From assembly GCF_028682455.1 (NCBI RefSeq), contig NZ_JANHLD010000005.1, positions 140,001 through 204,000 on the forward strand: a stretch of DNA of 64,000 bases. Direction: 5' to 3'. The notes under the pieces were generated by a model. It was not told the DNA's origin. It worked only from the letters and a program-made list of their open reading frames with translations, and made no database searches. Position 1 is the stretch's first letter. Every line of letters begins with the position of its first letter. The position numbers and the translations under genes are program-made. This document shows positions 42,391 to 51,130 of the stretch, one piece after another. Origin of the DNA: Pseudomonas putida. GTDB taxonomy: Bacteria; Pseudomonadota; Gammaproteobacteria; Pseudomonadales; Pseudomonadaceae.

Positions 42391-44646
42391 TCAGGCCTTG
42401 ATGCAATCGACGGTATAGACCCGCCCCTGCTCGAGGGTCTCGTGCTGCAGGCCATGCACGTCGGCGACAAAACCCGGAAACCCCGTGTCGAAGGCTGCCG
42501 CGAAGGCCAGGTAGTCGATGATCGCGTGGGTTGCCTCGGTAAAACGCTCGCCAGGCATGATCAACGGGATACCCGGAGGATAAGGCACCAGCATCACCGC
42601 ACTGATACGCCCCAGCAGTTGATCGATCGGTACGGCCTCCACTTCGGCGCGTACCAGTTTGTCGTAGGCATCGGCGGGTTTCATCACCACGTCTGGCAAG
42701 CGGGTGAACAGGCGCTTGAGCTGCTTGGCAGTGGCGTTGCTGCGGTAACAGGCGTGCAGTTGGTCACACAGATCACGCAGGCCCAGGCCCTGGTAGCGCA
42801 CAGGGTCGAGCCGGGCGACGCAGGGCAGGCAATCGAGCAGGTCGATGTTGGCGTCATAACTGCGCTTGAACTCCAGGAGCTCGGTCAGCAAGGTGCTCCA
42901 CTTGCCCTTGGTGATGCCCATGGAAAACAACACCAGGAAGGTGTAGAGCCCGGTTTTCTCCACCACCAGCCCCCGTTCCCAGAGAAACTTGCTGACCACC
43001 GCCGCCGGAATACCGTGCTCACTCAAGGCCCCGCCAGCATTGAGACCGGGCATCACCAGGGTGACCTTGATCGGGTCGAGCAGCACGTAGTCATCGCCGA
43101 CATCACCAAAACCGTGCCACTCGGCCTGCGGTTGCAACAGCCAGTCCTGGGTGTGTACCTGCTGCGCACCCTCGACCTGCGGGGGTTGCCAGATACTGAA
43201 CCACCAGTCATCGGCGGCCAGGTGCTCGCGCAGCTTGGCCATCGCCCGGCGAAAGCCCAGTGCCTCGTCGAACATTTCCTGCAGCAGCGAACGACCGGCC
43301 GGGCCTTCCATCATCGTCGACGCTACATCCAGGGAGGCCAGGATGCTGTATTGCGGCGAGGTCGAGATATGCATCATGAAGGCCTCGTTGAAGCGGTCGC
43401 GGTCCAGTTGCCGGGCGCCCCCGTCCTGCACATGGATCATCGAGGCCTGGCTGAAGGCTGCCAGCAGCTTGTGGGTCGAGTGGGTACTGAACACCAGCGG
43501 GCTGTCGGCGCTGCGCGAGGTGCCCATGGCAAATCGACCGGCAAAGAACTCGTGAAAGGCCGCATAGGCATACCAGGCTTCATCGAAATGCAGCACTTCG
43601 ACGCTATTGCCGAGTGTCTGCTTGATCAACTCGGCGTTGTAGCACAGGCCGTCATAGGTGGAATTGGTCACCACCGCCATCTTGACCTTGGCATTGCGCC
43701 CCTTGGCCAGCGGATTGTCCTGGATCTTGGCGCGTATCGACGCGGGACTGAACTCGCTCAGGGGGATGGGCCCGATGATGCCCAGCTCGTTGCGCTCCGG
43801 GCACAGGTACAAGGGAATGGCACCAGTCATGATGATCGCGTGCACCACCGACTTGTGACAGTTGCGGTCCACCAATACCAGGTCGTCGCGCCCGACCATC
43901 GAATGCCAGACGATCTTGTTGGCGGTCGAGGTGCCATTGATCACGAAGAAGGTGTGATCCGCACCAAAATTCTTTGCCGCCCGGGCTTCGGCTGCCGCCA
44001 AGGGACCGGTGTGGTCGAGCAGCGAACCCAGTTCGGGCACCGATACCGACAAGTCCGAGCGCAACGTGTTTTCACCAAAGAACTGATGGAACGCCAGCCC
44101 CACCGGGCTTTTGCGGTAGGCCACGCCGCCACCGTGTCCCGGCGTATGCCACGAGTAGTTGGATTGCGCGGTGTGTTGCACCAGCGCCTTGAAGAACGGC
44201 GGCAGCAACCCGTCCAGATACGTGTGCGCTGCGCGCGCAACCTGGCGGGCCAAGAACGGTACGGTGTCTTCGAACAGGTAAAGGATGCCGCGCAGCTGGT
44301 TCAGCTCGCTCATGACATCGGCAGGGGCGTTTTCCAGTGTCACCTGCTCGCCCAGCGCGAAGATCGGCAAGTGCGGCGCGCGCAGCCGCGCCAGGCGGAT
44401 CAGGTCGACCAGATTTTGCAAGAGATGGGTGTTTTCACCGGCGCCTTCGGCGGCGATCAACATGCAGGCAAGGCCGTGATGGCTGGAAACAACCTGCCGG
44501 CCTTCGGCGTAGTCGGTGGCGGCAAGAATGGTGAAGCCGTCCTGGGCCAGCTCCTGGGCAATACCGCGTACTCGTTCGCCCGCGACCGTATCGGCCTTGA
44601 TATCGCGGTGAACGATCAGGACAGGAAACTTGAGGTCCTTGTACAT
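42391..44646 (-). CDS. ldcA: Lysine decarboxylase
   Basis: A 751-residue PLP-dependent fold III decarboxylase of the Orn/Lys/Arg family. It has an N-terminal receiver-like wing domain (about 1-140), then the catalytic core. The core begins at SNYSWHTPGHGGG, has the aspartate in VEVLHFDEAWYAY, and the PLP lysine (about residue 393) in STHSTHKLLAAFSQAS. Length and order match P. aeruginosa LdcA, the biosynthetic/catabolic lysine decarboxylase that makes cadaverine. It lies next to dnaQ as in that genome. Confidence 0.93.
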   Translation of the reverse strand: MYKDLKFPVLIVHRDIKADTVAGERVRGIAQELAQDGFTILAATDYAEGRQVVSSHHGLACMLIAAEGAGENTHLLQNLVDLIRLARLRAPHLPIFALGEQVTLENAPADVMSELNQLRGILYLFEDTVPFLARQVARAAHTYLDGLLPPFFKALVQHTAQSNYSWHTPGHGGGVAYRKSPVGLAFHQFFGENTLRSDLSVSVPELGSLLDHTGPLAAAEARAAKNFGADHTFFVINGTSTANKIVWHSMVGRDDLVLVDRNCHKSVVHAIIMTGAIPLYLCPERNELGIIGPIPLSEFSPASIRAKIQDNPLAKGRNAKVKMAVVTNSTYDGLCYNAELIKQTLGNSVEVLHFDEAWYAYAAFHEFFAGRFAMGTSRSADSPLVFSTHSTHKLLAAFSQASMIHVQDGGARQLDRDRFNEAFMMHISTSPQYSILASLDVASTMMEGPAGRSLLQEMFDEALGFRRAMAKLREHLAADDWWFSIWQPPQVEGAQQVHTQDWLLQPQAEWHGFGDVGDDYVLLDPIKVTLVMPGLNAGGALSEHGIPAAVVSKFLWERGLVVEKTGLYTFLVLFSMGITKGKWSTLLTELLEFKRSYDANIDLLDCLPCVARLDPVRYQGLGLRDLCDQLHACYRSNATAKQLKRLFTRLPDVVMKPADAYDKLVRAEVEAVPIDQLLGRISAVMLVPYPPGIPLIMPGERFTEATHAIIDYLAFAAAFDTGFPGFVADVHGLQHETLEQGRVYTVDCIKA

Positions 44647-44722
44647 GAGGGGGCGCCTGCTGCGAATGACGGTCGGTCATTTCAGGGTAGAAGCTGGCTC
44701 GCCCCCTTGCGCGACGATTGCC

Positions 44723-45472
44723 TCAGTTGGCCTCGGACAGCTGTTGCCACAATGCCGGGCCGCCGGCCGATTTGGCGATGGCTTCCAGGCGGGCCACGTG
44801 GGCTTCCAGTTCCTGCTCGGTGGCGTGGATGATCCGACCTGGCTGGCGACCCACCAGGCGACGGATTTCGCTGCCGCGGTTGTCTTCGCTGTTTTCCTCG
44901 CCATCAGCCCCCTGCCCGGCCAGCGACAAGCTGGTCTGGCCACCGGTCATGTTCAGGTAGACGTCGGCCAGCAGCTCCGAGTCGAGCAAGGCGCCGTGCA
45001 GGTCACGACCGGAGTTGTCGACGCCATAGCGCTTGCACAATGCGTCGAGGCTGTTGCGCTGCCCGGGATGGCGGCCACGCGCCATGACCAGGGTATCGAG
45101 GATGGTGCAGTGCTGGGAGATATCGGCGCGATCAGGCTGACCGACCAGGGCGAACTCGTTGTTGATGAAGCCAACGTCGAACGCCGCGTTGTGGATGATC
45201 AGCTGGGCGCCCTGGATGAACTCGAAGAACTCATCGGCAACTTCGGCAAAGCGAGGCTTGTCGACCAGGAAGGCATCGGTGATGCCGTGAACGCCGATGG
45301 CGCCTTCGTCACTTTCGCGATCCGGCTGCAGGTAGACGTGAAAGTGCCGGCCGGTGAGGCGCCTGCCGATCAGCTCGACACAGCCGATCTCGATGATCCG
45401 GTGGCCGTCGGTGACCGGCATACCGGTGGTTTCGGTGTCCAAGACGACCGACCTGTTGTTCTGAATCTCCAC
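44723..45472 (-). CDS. dnaQ: DNA polymerase III epsilon subunit
   Basis: A 249-residue proofreading 3'-5' exonuclease of the replicative polymerase core. The DEDDh residues are Asp and Glu in VVLDTETTG, Asp in IHNAAFDVGFIN, and His and Asp in DLHGALLDSELLADVY. A flexible C-terminal region (after about 185) binds the alpha subunit. The start is a GTG at 45472 with AGGAGA eight bases upstream. It lies downstream of rnhA on the same strand, a neighbourhood conserved in enterics and pseudomonads. Confidence 0.95.
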   Translation of the reverse strand: MEIQNNRSVVLDTETTGMPVTDGHRIIEIGCVELIGRRLTGRHFHVYLQPDRESDEGAIGVHGITDAFLVDKPRFAEVADEFFEFIQGAQLIIHNAAFDVGFINNEFALVGQPDRADISQHCTILDTLVMARGRHPGQRNSLDALCKRYGVDNSGRDLHGALLDSELLADVYLNMTGGQTSLSLAGQGADGEENSEDNRGSEIRRLVGRQPGRIIHATEQELEAHVARLEAIAKSAGGPALWQQLSEAN

Positions 45473-45548
45473 GCCGGTGGTCTCCTGTTGCGTACAGCGG
45501 TCTGGTGAAAGCCGGGCATTCTACCTCAGCGTGATGCCGGTGTGCGCT

Positions 45549-45992
45549 TCAACGCCCGCGCAGCTCTTCTACTCCACGGTTGGCCAGTTGGTCGGCACGC
45601 TCGTTGCCGTGGTGCCCGACATGCCCGCGCACCCACTTCCAGGAGACCTTGTGGCGATTGACCTGCTCATCGAGCAATTGCCAGAGATCGGCGTTCTTGA
45701 CAGGTTCCTTGGCAGCCGTCTTCCAGCCGCGCTTCTTCCAGTTGACCATCCACTCGGTGATACCCTTCATCACGTACTGGGAGTCGGTGACCAACAACAC
45801 TTCGCACTCGCGCTTGAGCGCTTCAAGCCCCTTGATCGCGGCCATCAGCTCCATGCGATTGTTGGTGGTGTTGGGCTCGCCGCCCCACAACTCTTTCTCG
45901 ACTCCCTTGCACACCATCAGCACACCCCAGCCGCCAGGGCCGGGATTGCCCTTGCAGGCACCATCGGTAAAGATTTCGACGCTATCGCTCAT
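45549..45992 (-). CDS. rnhA: Ribonuclease HI
   Basis: A 147-residue enzyme degrading RNA in RNA-DNA hybrids. The active-site carboxylates are Asp in IFTDGACKGNPG (Asp9), Glu in NNRMELMAAI, Asp in LLVTDSQYV, and Asp in GNERADQLA, with the His in GHVGHHGNE. The basic protrusion VNWKKRGWKTAAKEP is present. ATG 45992 is in a normal context, and the frame upstream is open but unsupported. Confidence 0.96.
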   Translation of the reverse strand: MSDSVEIFTDGACKGNPGPGGWGVLMVCKGVEKELWGGEPNTTNNRMELMAAIKGLEALKRECEVLLVTDSQYVMKGITEWMVNWKKRGWKTAAKEPVKNADLWQLLDEQVNRHKVSWKWVRGHVGHHGNERADQLANRGVEELRGR

Positions 45993-46040
45993 GTACAGCC
46001 TTTTTAGCAGTGGGGACACCCGCGCCCAGGGGGCCCGGGC

Positions 46041-46799
46041 TCAAGGTTCGGAATGGCGCCGGTTGACCTTGGCCATCGGCAATGGCAGCAGTTTGCCCAT
46101 TGGCTCACGGCGCTCCAGGCGTAGTGGCCGCAAGCCGACCACCATCTTGCGCGCCACCAACAGGTAGACACCGCCACCGGCGCCCTGCCAGCCACCGGCA
46201 ACCCGCTCCCAACCGGCCAGGCGCTGTTGCCAGGCGGGGGACGCAAGCGGCGGACGATAGCACCCGAAGCGGCGTTTCTCCAGCGCAAAACCCAGCAGGT
46301 TGAGCCAGTCCCCGACGCGCGATGGGGAAATGCAGCGGGCCTTGCGCAAGGCATCGTGGGCGAACACGCGGCGCACGCCCCAACTGCTCCAGGGGTTGAT
46401 GCCGATGATCAGCAGATGCCCGCCCGGCCGAACGCTGCTGGCCGCTTCGCGCAACAGTCCATGGGGCGACAGGCTGAAGTCCAGGCCATGCTGGAGCACC
46501 ACCACGTCGGCGGCATGCTCGCTCAGCGGCCAGGCCTGCTCCTCGCAGACGATCTCGACACCTGGCAACGGTGCGCCCAGGCGCACGTTGCGTTGTACCT
46601 GCGGGGCCTTGGGTGGCGCCTCGGCACAGGGGCCGTAGTGCACCAGGTAGCCGCCGAAGTAGCGCCCCAATTCTTCTTCGAGCAGGCGTTGCTCTTCGTG
46701 AAGCATCAACTGCCCCAGGGGGCCGGCGAACCAGTCGCGGGCCAGGCTGATCAGCTCCAGCCACTGCGGATCGGCCTGGGCAAAGGCTTGATCGGTCAT
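46041..46799 (-). CDS. Class I SAM-dependent methyltransferase
   Basis: A 252-residue methyltransferase of the UbiE/YafS type. The SAM-binding motif I is degenerate (VEIVCEEQAWPLSEHAADVV), followed by a UbiE-like LQHGLDFSLSPHGLLREA and VRPGGHLLIIGINPWS. It lies between gloB (divergent, 78 bp) and rnhA (48 bp downstream), the position it holds in other proteobacteria. Substrate unknown. Confidence 0.88.
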   Translation of the reverse strand: MTDQAFAQADPQWLELISLARDWFAGPLGQLMLHEEQRLLEEELGRYFGGYLVHYGPCAEAPPKAPQVQRNVRLGAPLPGVEIVCEEQAWPLSEHAADVVVLQHGLDFSLSPHGLLREAASSVRPGGHLLIIGINPWSSWGVRRVFAHDALRKARCISPSRVGDWLNLLGFALEKRRFGCYRPPLASPAWQQRLAGWERVAGGWQGAGGGVYLLVARKMVVGLRPLRLERREPMGKLLPLPMAKVNRRHSEP

Positions 46800-46877
46800 T
46801 GCAGTCTCCCTTGAGGTTCTCGACAGCGTGCATAGCTACTAAGATGCACCCATGTCCAACGTTTGGCGAATCGCACC

Positions 46878-47657
46878 ATGATACAGATCGATGCCCTACC
46901 CGCTTTCACCGATAACTACATCTGGTTGTTACAGGATTCTGCCAACCAGCGCTGTGCGGTGGTCGACCCGGGCGATGCGGCGCCGGTGCTGGCCTGGCTC
47001 GAGGCGCATCCGGGATGGCAACTGAGCGACATTCTTGTCACCCATCACCATCATGACCACGTCGGTGGGGTCGAGCAGCTCAAGGCCGCTACCGGCGCCC
47101 GTGTGTGCGGCCCGGCCCACGAGCGCATCCCCGGCCGCGACCTGGCCCTGGACGACAATGCCAGCGTGCGCGTTCTGGGCCTGGATTTCCAGATCATTGC
47201 CGTGCCCGGCCATACCCTTGGGCACATTGCCTACTTTTGCGGTGAGCGCAGCACGCCCCTGCTGTTTTGTGGCGACACCCTGTTCGCGGCCGGTTGCGGG
47301 CGCCTGTTCGAGGGTACGCCCGAGCAGATGCACCACTCGCTGCAGCGGCTGGCCGCGTTGCCTGCACAAACCCAGGTGTATTGCACCCATGAATACACTT
47401 TGAGCAACCTGCGCTTTGCCAAGGCGGTCGAACCTGGGAACCAGCACATTGCCCAACGCTTCGACGACGTTACCCAACTGCGGGCGCAGGATCGCATCAC
47501 GTTGCCATCAACCCTGGCACTGGAAAAGCTCACCAATCCGTTCCTGCGCACTACCGAAACATCCGTTAAAGAAAAACTAGACGAACGGAGTGGCTCGATA
47601 AACCCCACGCCAAGTGCTGTTTTTGCTGGCTTGAGGGCTTGGAAGGACACGTTCTAA
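46878..47657 (+). CDS. gloB: Hydroxyacylglutathione hydrolase (glyoxalase II)
   Basis: A 259-residue metallo-beta-lactamase-fold enzyme that hydrolyses S-lactoylglutathione to D-lactate and glutathione in methylglyoxal detoxification. The binuclear zinc motif is VTHHHHDHVGG (about 54-64). Further ligands are His in PGHTLGH and Asp in CGDTLFAAGCGRLFEG, and the C-terminal glutathione-binding helix region contains CTHEYTLSNLRFA. The ATG at 46878 gives the conserved MIQIDALPAFTDNY. Confidence 0.95.
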   Translation: MIQIDALPAFTDNYIWLLQDSANQRCAVVDPGDAAPVLAWLEAHPGWQLSDILVTHHHHDHVGGVEQLKAATGARVCGPAHERIPGRDLALDDNASVRVLGLDFQIIAVPGHTLGHIAYFCGERSTPLLFCGDTLFAAGCGRLFEGTPEQMHHSLQRLAALPAQTQVYCTHEYTLSNLRFAKAVEPGNQHIAQRFDDVTQLRAQDRITLPSTLALEKLTNPFLRTTETSVKEKLDERSGSINPTPSAVFAGLRAWKDTF

Positions 47658-47756
47658 ACAGCCGCTGCTAGGACCTGGAAGTTCTCAAAGGTTGACCACA
47701 GGGGGGCTGCTTTCTAGAATCGCCCGACATTTTTGCCCGGAACTTTGTCCCAGCCA

Positions 47757-49175
47757 ATGTCGTCGACTAGCCGCAGAACCTTCAATTCCGTCGCCCTGAC
47801 GCGCCTGGCCCAAGCCAGCGTGCTGGCCCTGGCCGCCACCCTGGTGGGCTGCCAGAGCACCCGTCAGATCGACGAATCCGAGAGCGTTCGCGCGCACAAC
47901 TACCAGGCGCGGATGAAGCAGAAGCCAGTGTTCGTCCCGGTCCAGCAAGCCGAACAAGCGCCCCAGGATGTCTGGGAGCGCATGCGCCAGGGCTTTGCCC
48001 TGCAAGACGACATGGCCGTCAACCCGCGCATCGAACAGCAACGCTTGTGGTTCGCCAGCAACCCCTCCTTCCTGGAAAACGCCGGCGACCGTGGCAGCCT
48101 GTACATTCACTACATCGTCGAGCGTCTCGAAGAGCGCAACATGCCGTTGGAGCTGGCCCTGCTGCCGGCAATCGAAAGCGCCTACAACCCCATGGCCTAT
48201 TCACGGGCCCATGCAGTGGGGCTTTGGCAATTCATCCCCTCCACCGGCCGCTACTTCAACCTGCGCCAGACACGCTTCTATGATGGCCGACGCGACATTA
48301 CCGCCTCGACCAACGCGGCACTGAACTACCTGACCCGCCTGCACGACATGTTCAACGGCGACTGGCTGCTGGCACTGGCGGCCTACAATGCAGGTGAAGG
48401 TACGGTCAGCCGGGCAATCGAGCGCAACGAAAAGCTCGGCCTGCCGACCGACTACTGGAACCTGCCGCTACCCCAGGAAACCCGCGACTACGTACCCAAG
48501 CTGCTGGCCCTCTCGCAGGTGGTCATGACGCCGCAAGCCTATGGCGTCAACCTCAACCCGATTGCCAACGAACCCTATTTCGAAGCCGTCGCGATCAAGG
48601 ACCGCCTGGATCTGTCACGGGTCGCAGCCCTGGCCGAGATCGACGAAGACGAATTGTTCCAGCTCAACCCGGCCTTCAAGAAGCGCATGACCGTCGATGG
48701 CCCCCAGCAGTTGCTGGTCCCCACCGCCAAGGCGCAGTTGCTGACCGCCAGCCTGTCGAACATGAAGCCTGAAGAGCTGCTGTCGTTGCAGCCGAAAAAA
48801 GCCGTGTTCGAGGCTGCCCTCGCCGAAGCGTCGGCCCCCACGGCAACCCGCAACACCCGCTACCGGGTCAAGCGTGGCGACAGCCTGGGCGCCATTGCCA
48901 AGGCCAACAAGGTAAGCGTCAAGGACCTGCAGCGCTGGAACAAGCTTTCCGGCCACAGCCTCAAGGCTGGCCAGACCCTGGTGATGCAAGGTGCACAGCC
49001 GGTCCAGGGCAAGAACTCGAAAAAACCCACCCAGTACAAGGTTCGCAAAGGCGACTCCCTGTACCTGGTCGCCAAGCGTTTCAACGTCGAGATGCAGCAT
49101 CTCAAACGCTGGAATCCACGCAGCGGCCACGCCCTCAAGCCAGGCCAGACCCTGACGGTCTACGTACCGCATTGA
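47757..49175 (+). CDS. mltD: Membrane-bound lytic murein transglycosylase D
   Basis: A 472-residue lipoprotein. A signal peptide ends in the lipobox LVGC, so Cys32 is the lipid anchor. The transglycosylase domain (about 115-250) has the catalytic Glu in LLPAIESAYNP and the SLT motifs GLWQFIPSTGRYF and ALAAYNAGEGTV. Two LysM repeats at the C-terminus (about 368-415 and 430-472, RYRVKRGDSLGAIA and QYKVRKGDSLYLVA) bind peptidoglycan. It cleaves glycan strands to 1,6-anhydromuropeptides. The ribosome binding site is weak. An in-frame TTG at 47733 is a less likely start. Confidence 0.94.
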   Translation: MSSTSRRTFNSVALTRLAQASVLALAATLVGCQSTRQIDESESVRAHNYQARMKQKPVFVPVQQAEQAPQDVWERMRQGFALQDDMAVNPRIEQQRLWFASNPSFLENAGDRGSLYIHYIVERLEERNMPLELALLPAIESAYNPMAYSRAHAVGLWQFIPSTGRYFNLRQTRFYDGRRDITASTNAALNYLTRLHDMFNGDWLLALAAYNAGEGTVSRAIERNEKLGLPTDYWNLPLPQETRDYVPKLLALSQVVMTPQAYGVNLNPIANEPYFEAVAIKDRLDLSRVAALAEIDEDELFQLNPAFKKRMTVDGPQQLLVPTAKAQLLTASLSNMKPEELLSLQPKKAVFEAALAEASAPTATRNTRYRVKRGDSLGAIAKANKVSVKDLQRWNKLSGHSLKAGQTLVMQGAQPVQGKNSKKPTQYKVRKGDSLYLVAKRFNVEMQHLKRWNPRSGHALKPGQTLTVYVPH

Positions 49176-49182
49176 GCACAAG

Positions 49183-49203
49183 GCGCCAGCCGATGACTGG
49201 CGC
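49183..49203 (+). terminator. Possible mltD terminator
   Basis: A 7-bp stem GCGCCAG/CTGGCGC with a 7-base loop lies eight bases after the mltD stop. It has no long T-run, so its strength is doubtful. Confidence 0.4.
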
Positions 49204-49297
49204 TGTCTCACGCATCCTGGCGGCCTCTTTTTCCAGCCCATACAAGCTGTTACTGTAGCTGGAATAAAGCCCAAGCCGCCTGGATCGGATCGCCGAC

Positions 49298-51130
49298 TTG
49301 ATACGTCCCCTCCTGTTGCTGTCATTCAGCCTGGCCTTGAGCTTTCCCGCGGGCGCGACAATCACCGAAAGCCACGGTTACGCCCAGTTCGGCACGCTCA
49401 AGTACCCAGCCAAATTCACCCACTTCGACTGGGTCAATCCGCAAGCGCCCAAGGGCGGCACCTTGCGTGCCATGGCTTTTGGCACCTTCGATACCCTCAA
49501 CCCCTACACGTTCAAGGGTTCAAGCCCGGTCACCACCCCCAACTTCCTGCAGTACGGGGTCAACGAGCTCAACGAAACCCTCATGGTCGGTACCGGCCAG
49601 TACGACCCCTCGGGTGATGAACCCACCTCCAGCTATGGACTGATCGCAGGCTCCGTCGAGTACAGCGACGACCGCAGCTGGGTGGTTTTCAACTTGCGCC
49701 CTGAAGCCCGATTTCACGACGGCCATCCGATAACCGCCAGTGATGTGGCGTTCTCGTACCGCACCCTGCTCAAGGAAGGTCACCCGATCTACCGCACCAA
49801 CCTGCAGGAAGTGCAGCGGGTCGACATTCTCAACCCGCGCCGAATCCGTTTTGTGTTCAAGCGCGCGGGCAACCCATTGCTGATCCTGCGCCTGGGCGAA
49901 ATGCCGGTGCTGCCGGCGCATTACTGGAAGGGCCGCGACTTCAAGGCCACCACCTTCGAGCCCCCTTTGGGCAGCGGTCCCTACCGCATCACCCAGGTCC
50001 AGCCGGGGCGCCGACTGGTGTTCGAGCGGGTCAAGGACTACTGGGGCAAGGACTTGGCCGTCAATCGCGGTAAATACAATTTTGCCCGGGTCGAGTACGA
50101 GTTCTATCGCGACGCCGCCGTTGCCTTCGAAGCCTTCAAGGCGGGCGAATTCGATATCTATATCGAGCACCAGGCCAAGAATTGGGCCAACGGCTACAAC
50201 TTCCCGGCCGTGCGTCGCGGCGAGGTGATCAAGGCGCAGATCCCGCACAAGATCCCGACCCAGACCCAGGGCCTGTTCATGAACAGCCGCCGCGCCGCCT
50301 TCAGCGATGCGCGGGTGCGTCAGGCGCTGGGCCTGATGCTGGACTTCGAATGGACAAACCGCGCCCTGTTCAGCAGTGCCTACCGTCGCGCCAGCAGCTA
50401 TTACCCCAACAGTGAGTTTGCTGCCAGCGGCCTGCCGGTGGGCAAGGAATGGCTGCTGCTTGCCCCCTACCGCGATCAATTGCCCGCGGCCCTGTTCACC
50501 GAGCCCTACAAGGTCAGCCACACCGACGGCCGCGGCATCAACCGCCAGACTCTGCGCCAGGCCCTCGACCTGTTGGCCCGGGCTGGCTGGAAACTGAACG
50601 GCCAGCGCCTGCTCGACAGCCACGGCAAACCCTTGAAACTCGAATTGCTGCTGGTTAATCCGAACCTTGAACGGATCCTGCAACCTTATGTCGAAAATCT
50701 CGCCAGCATCGGCATCGAGGCGCGCTTGCGTACCGTGGACCGGGCCCAGTACAAACAACGCCTGGACCAATTCGATTTCGACATGATTCTAATGACCCTG
50801 AACCAGACCCTCAGCCCCGGCCTCGAACAATGGTTGTACTTTCACTCGAGCCAGGCCGCGACCAAGGGAAGCAAGAACTATGCTGGCGTGAAGGACCCGG
50901 TGGTCGACCACCTGCTCGACACCCTGCTGGCCGCCCAAAGCCGCGATGAACAAGTGGCAGCGGCACGCGCCCTGGACCGGGTATTGCTCTGGCACTACTA
51001 CATGATCCCCAACTGGTATCTGGACAATCACCGCCTGGCCTACCGCAACCGGTTCGCCTTCGTCACCACGCCGCCCTATACCCTGGGGCTCAACAGCTGG
51101 TGGATAAAGCCTTCGGAGAAAGCCCAATGA
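49298..51130 (+). CDS. Peptide ABC transporter solute-binding protein YejA-like (copy 1)
   Basis: A 610-residue periplasmic binding protein of family 5 (oligopeptide/nickel type). A Sec signal peptide ends after LALSFPAGA (about residue 20). The family blocks DWVNPQAPKGGTLR, RPEARFHDGHPITASDV, PPLGSGPYRI and RVKDYWGKDLAVNRG are present. The start codon is a TTG at 49298, giving MIRPLLLL. The stop overlaps the next gene by four bases. The operon with yejB, yejE and yejF indicates uptake of peptides such as microcin C-like compounds or murein/oligopeptides, and the exact ligand is not known. Confidence 0.91.
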   Translation: MIRPLLLLSFSLALSFPAGATITESHGYAQFGTLKYPAKFTHFDWVNPQAPKGGTLRAMAFGTFDTLNPYTFKGSSPVTTPNFLQYGVNELNETLMVGTGQYDPSGDEPTSSYGLIAGSVEYSDDRSWVVFNLRPEARFHDGHPITASDVAFSYRTLLKEGHPIYRTNLQEVQRVDILNPRRIRFVFKRAGNPLLILRLGEMPVLPAHYWKGRDFKATTFEPPLGSGPYRITQVQPGRRLVFERVKDYWGKDLAVNRGKYNFARVEYEFYRDAAVAFEAFKAGEFDIYIEHQAKNWANGYNFPAVRRGEVIKAQIPHKIPTQTQGLFMNSRRAAFSDARVRQALGLMLDFEWTNRALFSSAYRRASSYYPNSEFAASGLPVGKEWLLLAPYRDQLPAALFTEPYKVSHTDGRGINRQTLRQALDLLARAGWKLNGQRLLDSHGKPLKLELLLVNPNLERILQPYVENLASIGIEARLRTVDRAQYKQRLDQFDFDMILMTLNQTLSPGLEQWLYFHSSQAATKGSKNYAGVKDPVVDHLLDTLLAAQSRDEQVAAARALDRVLLWHYYMIPNWYLDNHRLAYRNRFAFVTTPPYTLGLNSWWIKPSEKAQ